Positions 12,001 to 21,740 of a DNA stretch of 64,000 nucleotides are shown piece after piece. Positions within the stretch are counted from its first letter, which is position 1. Each line of letters begins with the position of its first letter. Made by a program: the position numbers and the translations under genes. The notes under the pieces were generated by a model, which worked only from the letters and a program-made list of their open reading frames with translations, did not search any database and had not been told where the DNA came from. Source of the DNA: Heliocidaris erythrogramma (Eukaryota; Echinodermata; Echinoidea; Camarodonta; Echinometridae); assembly GCA_025617745.1 (NCBI GenBank), contig CM046858.1, forward strand, positions 39,477,850 to 39,541,849, in the 5' to 3' direction.

Positions 12001-15000
12001 CAAACCTTCACAGATCCATTTCTTTAATTTTTGTAATCAGGGTGGACTTTCCCTTCAACAAGCCTTTTTCGTAATTGGAAAGAATAAACATACATGTAGT
12101 ACCACTCCACTTAAAGATAAAGCCGAGTTCTGGTCATGCGATTGAATTGTGAAAGAAACCATCTGCAAGCAATTGGGAAAGGTTGATTGTACAGTACACA
12201 AGAATTGCTGTATGCTGTGTGGTTCTTGAATCACCAGAATGAGAAGAAATTGACTCAATCCTGATGAGGGTTACATGCACTGCACACAGAAATGTGTATA
12301 TGGGACAACATGCACATTAATTTTGGCATGAAAGTTCGCCCGAACATTTCAGCTGTTTCTAGTCATATTTTGAATATGAGGGCATTTGAAGAGCAATTCT
12401 TTTCAGTGGACATTTCTTCTATGATAATCTAGCTTCCAAACTGACATAAAGAGAATGAGAAAGCAATTTTTCACCTTTCCCAGAAGTCAACCTTCTCTTT
12501 AAAAACCCTCTCTATGCAATCCACTGGAACATCACTCACAATACGGTGTGCCAGCCTTTTGCATGGACGGGCAAGTATTTCCTGTCATCTGCAGATGAAT
12601 TTGATATGGTTCGGTGTAAAAATGCCTGAGGTAAAAATGGCAGAGGAAAAAATGCCAGTGGTAAAAATGGCAGAGGTAAAAATGCCAGTGGTAAAAATGC
12701 CAGAGGAAAAAGTAGCAGTGGTAAAAATGCCAGAGGAAAAAATGCCAGAGGTAAAAATGCAAGAGGAAAAAGCCAGTGGTAAAAATGCCAGAGGTAAAAC
12801 TGCCAGTGGTAAAAATGCCAGAGGTAAAAATGCCAGTGGTAAAAATGCCAGAAGTAAAAATGCCAGAGGTAAAAATGCCAGTGGTAAAAATGCCAGAGGT
12901 AAAAATGCCAGTGGTAAAAATGCCAGAGGTAAAAATGCCAGTGGTAAAAATGCCAGTGGTAAAAATGCCAGAGGTAAAAATGCCAGAGGTAAAAATGCCA
13001 GAGGTAAAAATGCCAGAAGTAAAAATGCCAGTGGTAAAAATGCCAGTGGTAAAAATGCCAGTGGTAAAAATGCCGGAGGAAAAATGCCAGTGGTAAAAAT
13101 CCCAGAGGTAAAAATGCCAGAGGTAAAAATGCCAGAAGAAAATATGCCACAGAGGTAAAAATGCCAGAGGAAAAAATGCCAGTGGTAAAAATGCCAGAGG
13201 TAAAAATGCCAGAGGTGAAAATGCCTGGCACCTTTGATATGATGGTGATGAGGAGCATTTATTTGACCAGGTGTCTAGGCAGAAACTTGGTTACAAATGG
13301 ATGAAGTTGAAAGAGATATGGCTTCTTGGAATGCAAGGAGAGGAGGGAGGGGGGTACTTTGAGGGGACCAAAGCGAAAATCATCCAATCAAAGATGAAAA
13401 ATCACTATTAAACCATCACCAATAACAACAACAAGCAATTTGCAGGTTGAAAGTATAAATTGACACATTTGCTGTCCAAATTGAATGAAATGTGGCCTTA
13501 GTGCATCCCAGGAGGTGGTTTGGAGTGAACCAAAACAATTTTGATCTGTATATGATGCCATACATCTGCTTTATTTTTCAGAGTTCTTGGCCGGTGAAGA
13601 TCCTCTAGACTCTGCCACTTGGCACCAGCCGACCTTGACCTTAGGTGACCTTCAACCTAAAAGCCTGAATGGGCTCAAGATTGGAATTGATTGGAAACAC
13701 TTCAGGGTAATGGATATTTCCATCCACCTATATATTTGAATAAAGATGTATCTTCACTTGGAACTAGATGCTGTCACAAAAGTTTATGCTGCAAAGTAAA
13801 GAATCAAAATCATATATTTTCTTTTACAACAGTTACACGTAGCAATGCTTCTTACTTTTTTACATGGCAGTCATTTTTTTTTTGGGGGGGGGGGGGTAGT
13901 ACCTTAATCTTAGAATTTAACTGCTGAATTAAAACTTGTAGCCCCAAATTTCCCTTATCTTTTTAAAAGATATATTCAGTATTTTAAGCTGTTTTATGTT
14001 TTACTGTTACTTAGGAATGTTGTTGTAATAATTATGGAATGCATGAAATTATCTGTTTCTTTGTGTATACGTTGAGTGCTTAATCATTAGATATCTTGGG
14101 GTCACTGTTTGTTCATGCATAAAGTTTGTAGCCAAAAGCTGGTATTGATAGAGGTGGACTATTTTTTAAAGCCAAGGTTAAGTTCATCCATTGATTTATA
14201 AAAACTTGGTTTCAAGGTCTTTATTCTGTACAAATTACTGTGATTCTGTGAAGAAATGAATAAATGACAGGTATCTAGTCATGAAATACAATAGGTTCTT
14301 GATTCAACGTTGAATTATACATTGACATGATTTCTGTTTGTTTATTTAGCTTGAGAATTATGGTTATTTTTATGTGATAGGGAGGCGGTTGACACTTTGT
14401 ACTCAATAAACCAGGGGAGCATTTCATCATGTGTCTTGTCAGTGATTTTTACCGACAAATTTGCTCTCAGCCAATCAGATGCAAGGATTTCAGTAGCTTA
14501 TAACAGTTATTGCAACTTGTCATTGATGACAAGTTTTATGAAACAGGGCTCAGTTGACTAAAGTTAGGATGCTTGTATGCATACTAGCCTGAAAGATTAC
14601 ATTCCAGTGTTACGTACGTGATAAACCAACCAGGCAGCCTGGACTAATCAAATACCTTCCGATTCATTTCCTGTATTATTGTTAACAGGATGCCAATGCA
14701 GAAATAGTGGCAGAATGTGAAAAAGGTCAGTATGTATATGTCATTATGTGTATATTCCTATGTTAAGAATGAAGGGAAAACTATCGTAAATGTTAAAAAA
14801 ATACCTTCTGCTTTTCTCATTTCATGCAAATATTTTTTCTCTAGTACCAGTGTAAACTTTTTACGGCATTTTAATTAAACTCTACAAAATGAAATATTTG
14901 TACGAGGTATGATTCTGTTGCAAATTTGAATATAGAATATAACGATTTCAAAAGGTGTTCATGGATAACCTGCTGAGTATGCCGAGATAACTGGGGCTGC

Positions 15001-15550
15001 ATTCTGTGAAAAATGGGTTTTATTTTATTCCAAATTGAAATTGTACCATAAAGGTTAAAATAAGAATTCCTCAAGTTGTGCTTTTAACCCCCATCAGAAA
15101 TTGCAATTATAATCTTCTTTTTTTAAAAGAATAATACTTCAGGCATCTTTTTTTTTTCCTCAAGAAAATATGAAGTTGTATGTAGACATTGTTAAGGGGG
15201 GGGGGGGGGTGGTTAAACCACTGTTTGATAGAATATTGATCATACTATTTAATGTCACTGTCCATCATTATTGATTTTAACAGTATATGATTTCTGTTAA
15301 GATATGAGAATGGATTATGCTTCCCTCATCACCATAGAAACCTAACATTTATATATCTGTGAACAATCTTTCTCATCCTCAGCTGTGGTATACCTTGAAA
15401 AACAAGGAGCAGAGTTGGTAGCTATCAACATTCCAGAATGCGAAGAGATGAGAATGGCCCATTGTCTCCTAATCACCACCGAGATGTATTCCTTCCTCCA
15501 AGAAGCTTACAGGGATAACCTCTGTGATATGGTTAGTAGAATCATATGAC

Positions 15551-15593
<43 letters not shown>

Positions 15594-18500
15594 TTTTATG
15601 CCTCCACCCATCGTAGGTGGTGCCGGAGGCATTATGTTTTCGGGTCGTCCGTCCGTCCTTCCCCTTTTCATTCTCCTTTTTCATTCTCACGATAACTTCA
15701 AAACAGTTTTTTTTTATCAGTTTGTAACTTGGCCCATGTATGTATATGGGAGGGACGATGAACTGATTAGATTTTGGGGTCTCAAGTTCAAAGTTCAAAG
15801 GTCATAGAGGTCATTATATACATAAAAATGGTTCGTTCTCGCAATAACTTCAGAACTGTTTGACGGATCAGCTTCTAACTTGGCCCATGTATGCATATGT
15901 GAGGGACGATGAACTGATTAGATTTTAGGGTCTCAAGGTCAAAGTTCAAATGTCATAGAGGTCATTATATACATAAAAATGGTTCGTTCTTGTGATAACT
16001 TAGGAACCGTTTGGCGGATCAGCTTCTAACTTGGCCCATGTATTGATATGGGAGAGATGATGAACTGATTAGATTTTGGGGTCTCAAGGTCAAAGGTCAA
16101 AGGTCTCAGAGGTAATTATGTACATAAAATGGTTATTTCTCGCGATAACTGAAGAACTGTTTGACAGATCAGCTTCTAACCTGGCCCATGTTTGCATATG
16201 GGAGGGACGATGAACTGATTAGATTTTAGGGTCTCAAAGGTCAAAGGTCAGAGGCGTCATTATCTACATAAAAATGGTTCGTTCTCGCAATAACTTCAGA
16301 ACTGTTTGACGGATCAACCTCTAACTTGGCCCATGTATGCATATGTGAGGGACGATGAACGGATTAGATTTTAGGGTCTCAAGGTCAAAGTTCAAAGGTC
16401 ATAGAGGTCATTATATACATAAAAATGGTTCGTGATTTGTGGAGTCTAGGCCTACCTATTTTAGAAATTTCAAGGGGACAGTGGTCTGTTTGCTATAAAA
16501 TATCTATTTCCTTGGTGTATTTGATGATTGTAAGTCATCAATGGTAAGTTTTTTATTTGTACGGGATGAAAATGAAATGAAATGAATTTTCTGTCTCCTG
16601 TGCTTTTTAAGTAAAAAGATTTGTAATTTTGTTGGACCGATCCTTTTTAGAGTGTACATGTACATGTATGCCATACATTTCCAATTTGATGATGGCGGAG
16701 GCATAAATTCTGACCGCGCGATCGAAGATTCATCTAGTTTTTTTTTTTGTGCAGATGTGCTATTATTATCATTGGTTTATTATCAAAATTTATGTTGTCC
16801 TCTTGTAGCTTTCAAAACTAATTTAACCTGTTGACTACTGAATCCTCTAATCCCCATAGGCTTAACACAGGGACCACCTGGTTCCAGTTGCCAAGGGGTT
16901 AAGAAACCTGATTACCTATCAATGTGGTCTTGGATCAATGACAGGCACTAAAGAAAAACATTTTGCCACATCCATGTTCCTTGAGCTTGTGATCAGAACT
17001 TTGTATTATCTTTTATGAAACAGCATAGGAAGGCGCTCAGATATGCCATCACAAAACCGGACAAAGTTGCAGTTTGTAGTACGAGTATGAATGGGAAAAG
17101 TGGTGTTCTGTGTTAGCAATAATAAATATTTAAAGGTTTTGTCATACCTGTTTTTGGAATGTGTAACATCTGTCATGAGAGTGACTTTCTAGACTCAAGT
17201 CCTATTAGAAATTCCTGAAATCGTTACATAAGCATTTTTTAGCGTCAAATGAAACTCATGTCACGTTCCTTGCACTTTGAATAAGGCAATAAATCGTACT
17301 CTTGCAGACAACTGTAAACTTTACTCTGCTTAAGGCCCACCTCCAGTCTAGACTATGCATTTGATTGCTCTTGAACTTTAAAGAGGAGGTTGAGTTCTGG
17401 GAAAGGTGAAAAATAATTTCTGAGCTTTCTCATTCCTTTTATGTCAGTTATGAAGTCTATCATAGTAGAAATGTCCTCTGAAAAGGATTGCTCTTTACAT
17501 GCCCTCACATTCAAAATATGACAAGAAACAGCTGAAATGTTCGGGCCGAACATGTGTGTATAGTCTCATATACACATTGCTCTGTGCAGTGCATGTCACT
17601 CAGCAGGATTGAGTCCATTTCTTCTCATTTTCGTGATTCCAAAACCTTACGGCATACACCAATTTAAAAAAAACAAATCTTATTTCATATTCAATACTCC
17701 TTAAAAACAACAGAATACAATTATACAGCATTCTGGGTAATCAACCTTTCCCAATTGTTTTGAGACAGTTTCTTGCGGAAGGTAATCGCATGACTAGAAC
17801 TCAACTTTATCTTTAAAGCCTATTTCCTCCTAAATAAGTTTTCTCATCAACATTTATATCCATTTTATGGGTAGATATTCTAAATGTCAGAATAAATTGC
17901 AGGTCGTAAAAATGCTATAAAAGGTGAACAATTTTTTTTTTTGCAAACTTGTCTGGCTGGCTTTGGTTGTGACAGCTCTCGCGTTTCTCTTTCGTGGTGT
18001 TGATCAGGTTGCAGACACTGCCTTGGTGCTCACAATGGCTTCATCAGTAAATGCAGTGGAGTATATCAACGCCAACAAACAGAGAACAAGAACTATGCAT
18101 TACCTAAAACAGATCTTCAAAAAGGTTGATGTCATCATTTGTCCAGGTTAGACTACACCTTGTTCGGGGGTATGACAACACCATCTTGTTGTGTAAAAGA
18201 AATTTTAAAACTTCTGCCTCATTTCATGACACAAATGTATTCCTATTTATGAATGAACCTATTTTCATAATACTGCAGGAATCTGCCATGAACATTACAA
18301 TTGAAAGTATACATAGTTCAAATATTGAATACAGATATCATAAATCAATAACAATTTCAGTGTAGTCAAGAGTGAAAATTACAATTGTCAATTGAAAATA
18401 CAGTATTATGGGAGAACCTTAAGGAAAAGCACAGCTTGTTAAAACTAGGTTCCCCAATTAAAGAGAATTACAACATTATGTAATTATGTACAGATATAGC

Positions 18501-21500
18501 AGTAAAGAGACGAGACAAGATATGCATGAAAGGAGAAATAAACACACGTAAAGATCACTTTACATCAAAATAAAATAAGCTTATATGAGCAGTTAATATC
18601 AGTCTATCGGGTTTATAGTTGTAGAAAATCCAGATACACATCCTAGTGAGTATGTGTGAGTGTGATTAAAAAGATGTCTTGAAGGAAGGGTTTTGTTTTT
18701 GTTATAAGCATATACATGTACAATTGTTATAAACTTATACTGTAAGAGCTGATTAGATAATGTTTAAGATTTCTTCTAAAAGATTTAAGAGAGGAAGCTT
18801 GCTTTAGATTTGCATCAAGATGATTCCAATTTATAACCCCCAAAGTTGGATCTGCAAGAAAGAATACATGTACAAACAAACTACATGTATCCATAATTAA
18901 CTTCTGCTATTCCGCCATGAATTTAAGACTTGGAGTTTTCTTATTGCATCACATCTCATGCCACAACAGAACTTCAGTCCTTAAAGGGATACTCAACCGC
19001 AGATTGTGGACGTTTTTATGCGCCCGTGGGGCGCAAACCTTGGACAGACCGCGCAACATGCACGCTCCGCCTGAGCTCGAGCTCGAGCTCGAGCTCTCGT
19101 TCTCGTGCGAGATTCGGTCGGCTTCGTGCAGTCCGAAATATAATCCCAGCAGTCCGACGGACGCGTTGGACGCACAAACTTTGTGTACGAGTGAATGGGG
19201 CTTACGCAATCTTAACTTTCCCCACGGCCGCCCGGTGGCGTATCCCTTTAATCTTTTGCTAAGTGACTGGATGACCTTTGACATTGACTGTGATTATTAT
19301 GTTTCACTAGGTTCTGGCATCACAGCACCAAGGATACAACCAGGTGACCTTGATTACGGCATCAATGACACTGCTATGATCATTGACATCATGAGGTAAA
19401 CAATCTTGGTATTCTAGCAACTCTATATAGGACCTATCTAACATGACATTATGTTAATTATTGCTGTCCTCAACAACTTGACATTTTAGCACCTGAGGAT
19501 TACACATATTGTACTCACTGAACTCGGTCTTAGTAAACCATCTTGCGGCATAGATCTCTGCTGTACGCAAACTCTTTTCACAGTAATGCATTGCTTCTTT
19601 CCGGATTCTAAATGGCCTGTGTGTAAAAAAGATAGCACCCACAAAATTTCGTCGCTCAATATCCCCTACAAAACATTTGCTGTAGTGTTACACAGGTCAA
19701 AGTCCATGGGCGGTCCCGGGCAGTTCAGTGAGTAATGAGAAGGGCGGTCCCGGGCGGTAGTGAGTAATAAGAATGGTGGTCCCAGGCGGTTTAGTGACTA
19801 CAAGGTTAAGGCTCGTTCAAATACGAAGCGGTAAACCGCATAAAAAACATACTGCGCTTGACATTTCTGTATCTTTTAACACACAGACCTTTGTTGCATC
19901 ATGCATACCCACTTGCCTTTCATTTAATTTATAAAAAAAATGCTGCAGTTTTTCGCGAGTATAATCTTCACCTGTAGAGGTGTTGTGGATCAGTGGATAA
20001 GTCCCCGGACTGTGAACCATGAGGTTCGGGGTTCGAATCCCACCGCAGCACTTGTGTCCTTTGGCAAGACGTTAATCGACATTTGCCACTCTCCACCCAG
20101 GTGCTAAATGGGTACCCGGTAGGATGCGAAAGTTAATGTCGTTTGTTTAGCAATGTGAACGTCACTGTACTGCCGATTGTTGGAATACTCCCCAGGGAGC
20201 GGATAATGTGCATACATTGTGTGCGGGCATGCCAGAATCCAGTGACCGGGGTAATAATAACTCCTTTGTAGGTGCCTTGAGCATCCTCTGGGATGGATGC
20301 GTGCGCAATATAAATGTAGCTGTTGTTCTTATTATTATTACCTTTAGAATGCAATATGCTGAAAATACAACTTGATTTTTCTATTATTTCAACTCCAGTA
20401 TCCTTGTTCCTTAACCCCTACCATGCCGTGGGCGGCAAATCCCGCCCAAAAATTTGGGTGTTGAACATTTTGTTTAGGCTCAGAATGGCTTGAAAATCCT
20501 TCCTCATACAGAAACTAGTGCCATCAATATAATGTTTATTCCTATGCAATATATCTTTGCCCAGTTTGCTGAAGAGAAATGGCATTGAAAGTTTGTGTTT
20601 GGCAGTTGCTCAAAAAATCTGGTGGCATGGAAGGGGTTAATATCAGTTTCCTTGCTGTATGCCTTATAATTATCTTATGGACAATTATGCGAAAAAATGT
20701 GAAACGTGTCGTAATATGAAAAGTATCACGGTAGTCTAATTGTCCATTCAGGGGGGTGTTTCACATAGAATTAAGTTGGACTTAGAGTCGTGCGTAAGCG
20801 CCAATGCACATCTGGTATTTAATGCATAATTTCAGTGATAGACTTCCTGGTAGCGCGCGTCCCCTGAGCATGATTTGACCAATAAGCCACTTCGGAGATG
20901 CAATCTGAGCATGAGCAGATAAAGGTCATCTGTACCAAATTCTAAAACCCACTGACAATAATATTCGATATGTGCTCATGAATGTCATGTAATCATTATT
21001 CAATTATGCACTAATGGTGCATTCCATGATATCCAGGTGGAAGTATTCTTTTTATTGTGGAAACAAAAGCTATTCATGAGGCACCTCTATCACTCCCAGA
21101 GTTATTTTTCTGAAGTGCACATAAAGGGACCCTCCATGTCTAAAATATCTGTGGATATTTGGGGTCATTTGTACCATGCGCTAACCCCGAACTGGCTTAT
21201 GCAGTAATGCGTAATATACAGCACGCAACTAGGAATTTAAGCGTAATTTAACTCTTTGTGAAACACCCCCCCCCGGTACATTGTACCACAATACATGTAT
21301 AGTTACCACACAAGAATATCAATTATTAGTACAATCAGTGGACTTCAAAATGTGCCTTATAAACTGTATGTTCCATACAACATAGATGGAATTGTCCTTT
21401 CCTTCATTACAAACTTTGCTTTCTTTCCAAGGTTTTCACCACTAGCCAACCTGACTGGCATCCCTGGGCTAGTCGTCCCAGTGGGCTACGATGCTAAGAA

Positions 21501-21648
21501 CCTTCCGATCGGTCTGCAGATCATGGGGCCCTGGTGGGAGGAGGATCGCGTCCTACGAGTAGGAGCAGTAGCCGAGAGGATGCTTGCCAGAAAACATCAA
21601 CCACAGGTCTACTTTGATGTCCTCAAGGAAGCCATGAATTCACCCTGA
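2904..21648 (+). CDS. Fatty-acid amide hydrolase-like amidase gene (12 visible exons)
   Basis: An amidase-signature serine hydrolase expected to cleave fatty-acid amides or N-acylethanolamines; the substrate is inferred from family. Twelve exons join in frame to 530 codons, each bounded by AG/GT with matching phases. The catalytic triad is visible: Lys in VVIKEE (residue 131), cis-Ser in PGGSSSGSG (residue 207) and nucleophile Ser in GTDGGGSVR (residue 231). The Ser-Ser spacing of 24 is as in known FAAHs. The C-terminal [20 protein letters not shown] block is typical. The N-terminal part ([22 protein letters not shown]) aligns with plant-type FAAH rather than with vertebrate FAAH1. The first visible exon starts in phase 2, so at least one 5' exon with the start lies upstream of the window. 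A likely poly(A) signal AATAAA is at 21874-21879. The family assignment is firm; the exact subfamily is less so. Confidence 0.93.
3427..3571. mobile_element. Small palindromic MITE (family D)
   Basis: Borders GGGAGCGTTTCATCAAG and CTTGATGAAACGCTCCC are inverted, and the interior (GCATCTGATTGGCTGAGAGC) is shared with copies at 8331, 14412 and 57642. Confidence 0.75.
3664..3770 (+). repeat. Possible decayed tRNA-headed SINE fragment
   Basis: TAGGTCTAGCGG resembles an A box and, about 75 bp on, GGTCTGAATCCC resembles a B box. Both deviate from consensus, and no convincing SINE body or tail is visible. Confidence 0.3.
4381..4536. mobile_element. Short inverted-repeat MITE
   Basis: Left arm CATAAAACTTACCATTAATG and right arm CGTTAATGGTAAGTTTTATG are complementary, and further ACCATTGATGG-type words pair inside. 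A related palindromic copy, with the CATAAAACTTG / CAAGTTTTATG pair, follows at about 4551-4683. Confidence 0.65.
5632..5752 (+). CDS. FAAH-like exon 2
   Basis: Acceptor preceded by a 16-T tract; donor AAG|GTTCGT. Encodes [17 protein letters not shown]...DVEEVYK, the N-terminal amidase helix region. Enters in phase 2 and exits in phase 0. Confidence 0.92.
6113..7021. mobile_element. 909-bp inverted-repeat DNA transposon with perfect 8-bp target duplication
   Basis: Ends are TAAGCCTGAGTC and GACTCAGGCTTA, and the inverted arms extend imperfectly (ATCCGGGATTCGA on the left, TCGGGATTCGA complement on the right). GTACATCT flanks both sides (6105-6112 and 7022-7029). An 8-bp duplication suggests a hAT-like or similar mover (inference). 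No transposase frame is visible, so it is non-autonomous. It lies in the intron after FAAH exon 2. Confidence 0.85.
7564..7656 (+). CDS. FAAH-like exon 3 (catalytic Lys)
   Basis: 31 codons, phase 0 at both ends, donor GTT|GTGAGT. Contains [13 protein letters not shown] with the amidase catalytic lysine. Confidence 0.93.
7798..8067. mobile_element. TTAA-type MITE
   Basis: TTAAAGGGACAGTAAACTGA at the left and the near complement TCAGTTTAATGCCACTTTAA at the right. No coding capacity. Confidence 0.6.
8331..8464. mobile_element. Family D MITE copy
   Basis: Shares TTTCATCAAGTGTTTTGTC, the GCTCTCAGCCAATCAGATGC core and the terminal AAGTTTTATGAAACAGGG with the copy at 14412. It lies just upstream of FAAH exon 4. 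Confidence 0.75.
8542..8702 (+). CDS. FAAH-like exon 4
   Basis: Acceptor ATACCAG, donor GC|GTAAGT. Encodes the [11 protein letters not shown]...[13 protein letters not shown] block of amidase-signature enzymes. Exits in phase 2. Confidence 0.93.
8718..9208. mobile_element. Family C MITE interrupted by a second element
   Basis: Outer ends CCCGTATTCCAAACTCTGG (8718) and CCAGTTTAACTTTAACTCC in complement (near 9190) belong to family C. Inside it, 8743-8981 is a copy of another element that also occurs alone at 20411-20639 (ends TTAACCCCTACCATG and AAGGGTTAA). The inner element inserted at a TTAA-like site. Confidence 0.7.
9516..9532. repeat. G homopolymer
   Basis: Run of 17 G. The window has many G/C runs of 12-44 nt, usually linked to mobile-element ends. 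Confidence 0.9.
9798..9880 (+). CDS. FAAH-like exon 5 (cis-Ser)
   Basis: Acceptor TTTTTTTCAG, donor GCAG|GTAGGT. Contains [19 protein letters not shown], the glycine/serine loop with the cis-serine. Enters in phase 2 and exits in phase 1. Confidence 0.94.
9969..10400. repeat. Diverged tandem pair (~225 bp unit) in FAAH intron
   Basis: Two related blocks share TTTATGTTTGTTTTTTCCA, AGGGCTGTAAAATTTC and ACTCTATCCAG(T/C)AGA (about 9975-10160 and 10205-10390). Confidence 0.6.
10577..10765 (+). CDS. FAAH-like exon 6 (nucleophile Ser)
   Basis: Acceptor CCCTGCAG, donor CCTAG|GTAATA. Contains [19 protein letters not shown], the amidase-signature core with the catalytic serine, followed by [12 protein letters not shown]. 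Phase 1 at both ends. Confidence 0.95.
11328..12058. mobile_element. Family B MITE copy carrying a 185-bp insertion
   Basis: Diverged copy of the 48-590 element (shared: GAGAGGAGCTCGCAAGATACG, TTGTGTTTGATTGATTACAA). It is interrupted at 11554-11738, and the uninterrupted sequence survives at about 249-278. Confidence 0.75.
11554..11738. mobile_element. 185-bp insertion with 9-bp target duplication and hammerhead-like cores
   Basis: GAATTTCCA occurs immediately on both sides (11545-11553 and 11739-11747), marking an exact insertion. The right two thirds is a 50-bp inverted repeat (11620-11670 and 11688-11738). Each arm, read outward, holds CTGACGA, a stem-loop GATTC-TGCTA-GGATC, then GAAA: the order and spacing of a hammerhead ribozyme core. 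Stem I is short (GCCT/AGGC) and stem III is the palindrome AGCT. Such minimal, dimer-prone hammerheads are known from Penelope-like elements; activity here is inferred. Confidence 0.6.
12117..12503 (-). mobile_element. Family A MITE copy
   Basis: Runs from AAAGATAAAGCCGAGTTCTGG to CAGAAGTCAACCTTCTCTTT with the shared internal core. Confidence 0.75.
12618..13224 (+). repeat. 15-bp minisatellite, about 40 copies
   Basis: Unit GGTAAAAATGCCAG(A/T) with the variants GAGGAAAAAATGCCAGT. The period is a multiple of three, so several frames on both strands stay open (repeated MPEVK, GKNAS, HFYLW). This is an artefact of the period, not a gene. Lies in the FAAH intron between exons 6 and 7. Confidence 0.92.
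13582..13706 (+). CDS. FAAH-like exon 7
   Basis: Acceptor TTATTTTTCAG, donor CAGG|GTAATG. Encodes [16 protein letters not shown]...[14 protein letters not shown], the segment after the active-site core. Phase 1 in, phase 0 out. Confidence 0.92.
14412..14548. mobile_element. Family D MITE copy
   Basis: Nearly identical to 8331-8464 across the GCTCTCAGCCAATCAGATGC core and the ends. Confidence 0.78.
14689..14725 (+). CDS. FAAH-like exon 8 (37-nt microexon)
   Basis: Acceptor TTGTTAACAG, donor AAAAAG|GTCAGT. Twelve codons [12 protein letters not shown] plus one base. Kept because the phases on both sides require it and its reading matches the helix after the LKIG(I/L) segment of FAAHs. Confidence 0.88.
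15193..15209. repeat. G-rich tract
   Basis: Run of G interrupted by one T. Confidence 0.8.
15383..15531 (+). CDS. FAAH-like exon 9
   Basis: Acceptor CATCCTCAG, donor GATATG|GTTAGT. Encodes [21 protein letters not shown] then [23 protein letters not shown], the alpha/beta segment preceding the substrate-channel region. Enters in phase 1, exits in phase 0. Confidence 0.92.
15556..15594. repeat. (AT)n microsatellite
   Basis: About 39 bp of nearly uninterrupted TA, with one extra A near its 3' end, 25 bp past the exon 9 donor. Confidence 0.95.
15598..16735 (+). mobile_element. Mobile element with a ~150-bp tandem array
   Basis: Begins with the hairpin CCTCCACCCATCGTAGGTGG...GCCGGAGGC and CGTCCGTCCGTCC, and ends near GATGGCGGAGGCATAAATTC. 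In between are about five units starting near 15680, 15829, 15980, 16133 and 16278, each with TAACTTGGCCCATGTATGCA, GGGACGATGAACTGATTAG and GTCTCAAGGTCAAAG. No protein is encoded. The element class is not clear from sequence alone. Confidence 0.75.
16829..16902 (+). repeat. Uninterrupted relative of the 2.1-2.6 kb outer repeat
   Basis: GTTGACTACTGAATCCTC...CATAGGCTTAACACAGGGACCACCTGG corresponds to both flanks of the insertion at 2171-2617. Confidence 0.55.
17380..17816 (+). mobile_element. Family A MITE copy
   Basis: Starts AGGAGGTTGAGTTCTGGG and ends GAACTCAACTTTATCTTTAA; contains the shared core. Confidence 0.8.
18008..18146 (+). CDS. FAAH-like exon 10
   Basis: Acceptor TGTTGATCAG was chosen over the GCAG eight bases later because only the first keeps phase 0 with exon 9. 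Encodes [20 protein letters not shown]...[11 protein letters not shown], a conserved FAAH region (the plant enzyme has the same DT and IFKxVDVI positions with no residues missing between exons 9 and 10). Donor CCAG|GTTAGA. Exits in phase 1. Confidence 0.92.
18979..19255. mobile_element. GC-rich TTAA-type MITE (family E)
   Basis: TTAAAGGGATACTCAACCGC at the left and GGTGGCGTATCCCTTTAA at the right; the interior is GC-rich with a (GAGCTC)n run. A second copy lies at 21904-22204. Overlapping open frames in several phases reflect composition and are not genes. Confidence 0.8.
19311..19395 (+). CDS. FAAH-like exon 11
   Basis: Acceptor TTTCACTAG, donor ATGAG|GTAAAC. Encodes [20 protein letters not shown], matching the TGMTAPVIPPDAL region of plant FAAH. 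Exits in phase 2. Confidence 0.92.
19978..20341 (+). mobile_element. tRNA-headed SINE, full length
   Basis: Polymerase III A box TGGATCAGTGG (19986-19996) and B box GGTTCGAATCC (20030-20040). The anticodon loop reads CTGTGAA, suggesting a tRNA-His-like ancestor (inference). The body contains GCTAAATGGGTACCCGGTAGG and CCAGAATCCAGTGACCGGGG, and the 3' end is a TTATTATTA tail. A 5'-truncated copy is at 37919-38155. Lies in the last FAAH intron. Confidence 0.9.
20411..20639. mobile_element. MITE with TTAACCCC ends
   Basis: TTAACCCCTACCATG and CATGGAAGGGGTTAA borders; shares CAGAATGGCTTGAAA and CTATGCAATATATCTTTGCC with the nested copy at 8743-8981. Confidence 0.75.
20755..21269. mobile_element. 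Inverted-repeat element with GTGTTTCAC ends
   Basis: GGGGTGTTTCACATAGAATTAAG at the left and the near complement CTCTTTGTGAAACACCCC at the right. The segment 20872-21196, bordered by ATAAGCCA(C/G)TTCGG-type inverted ends, also occurs alone (inverted) at 36508-37147, so it is probably an element nested here. Confidence 0.7.
21432..21648 (+). CDS. FAAH-like exon 12 (C-terminal) and stop
   Basis: Acceptor TTTCTTTCCAAG. Encodes [20 protein letters not shown]...[15 protein letters not shown] and ends [12 protein letters not shown] then TGA (21646-21648). The block is the conserved C-terminal end of amidase-signature enzymes. Confidence 0.95.
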
Positions 21649-21740
21649 AAATCTTAGCAAGGGAGAAAACAGCAATGGTATTAATAATGTATGAAATCTT
21701 TAGAGATTTTGATTAAGCTAGCTAGTTCAAATTGGCAACT

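Noticed and set aside
12514-13258. Long repetitive open frames (MPEVK, AFLPL, HFYLW types) on both strands
   Set aside because: Produced by a 15-bp minisatellite whose period is a multiple of three; no start context, splice signals or non-repetitive sequence support a protein.
18917-19399. Overlapping 110-160-codon frames on both strands
   Set aside because: They lie in the GC-rich family E MITE, which has a second copy at 21904; GC content and GAGCTC repeats keep several frames open at once. Only the 3' end (19311-19395) is a true exon.
19986-20052. Genuine tRNA-His gene
   Set aside because: A and B boxes and a GTG anticodon are present, but the sequence continues into a SINE body with a TTATTA tail and lacks a well-paired acceptor stem.
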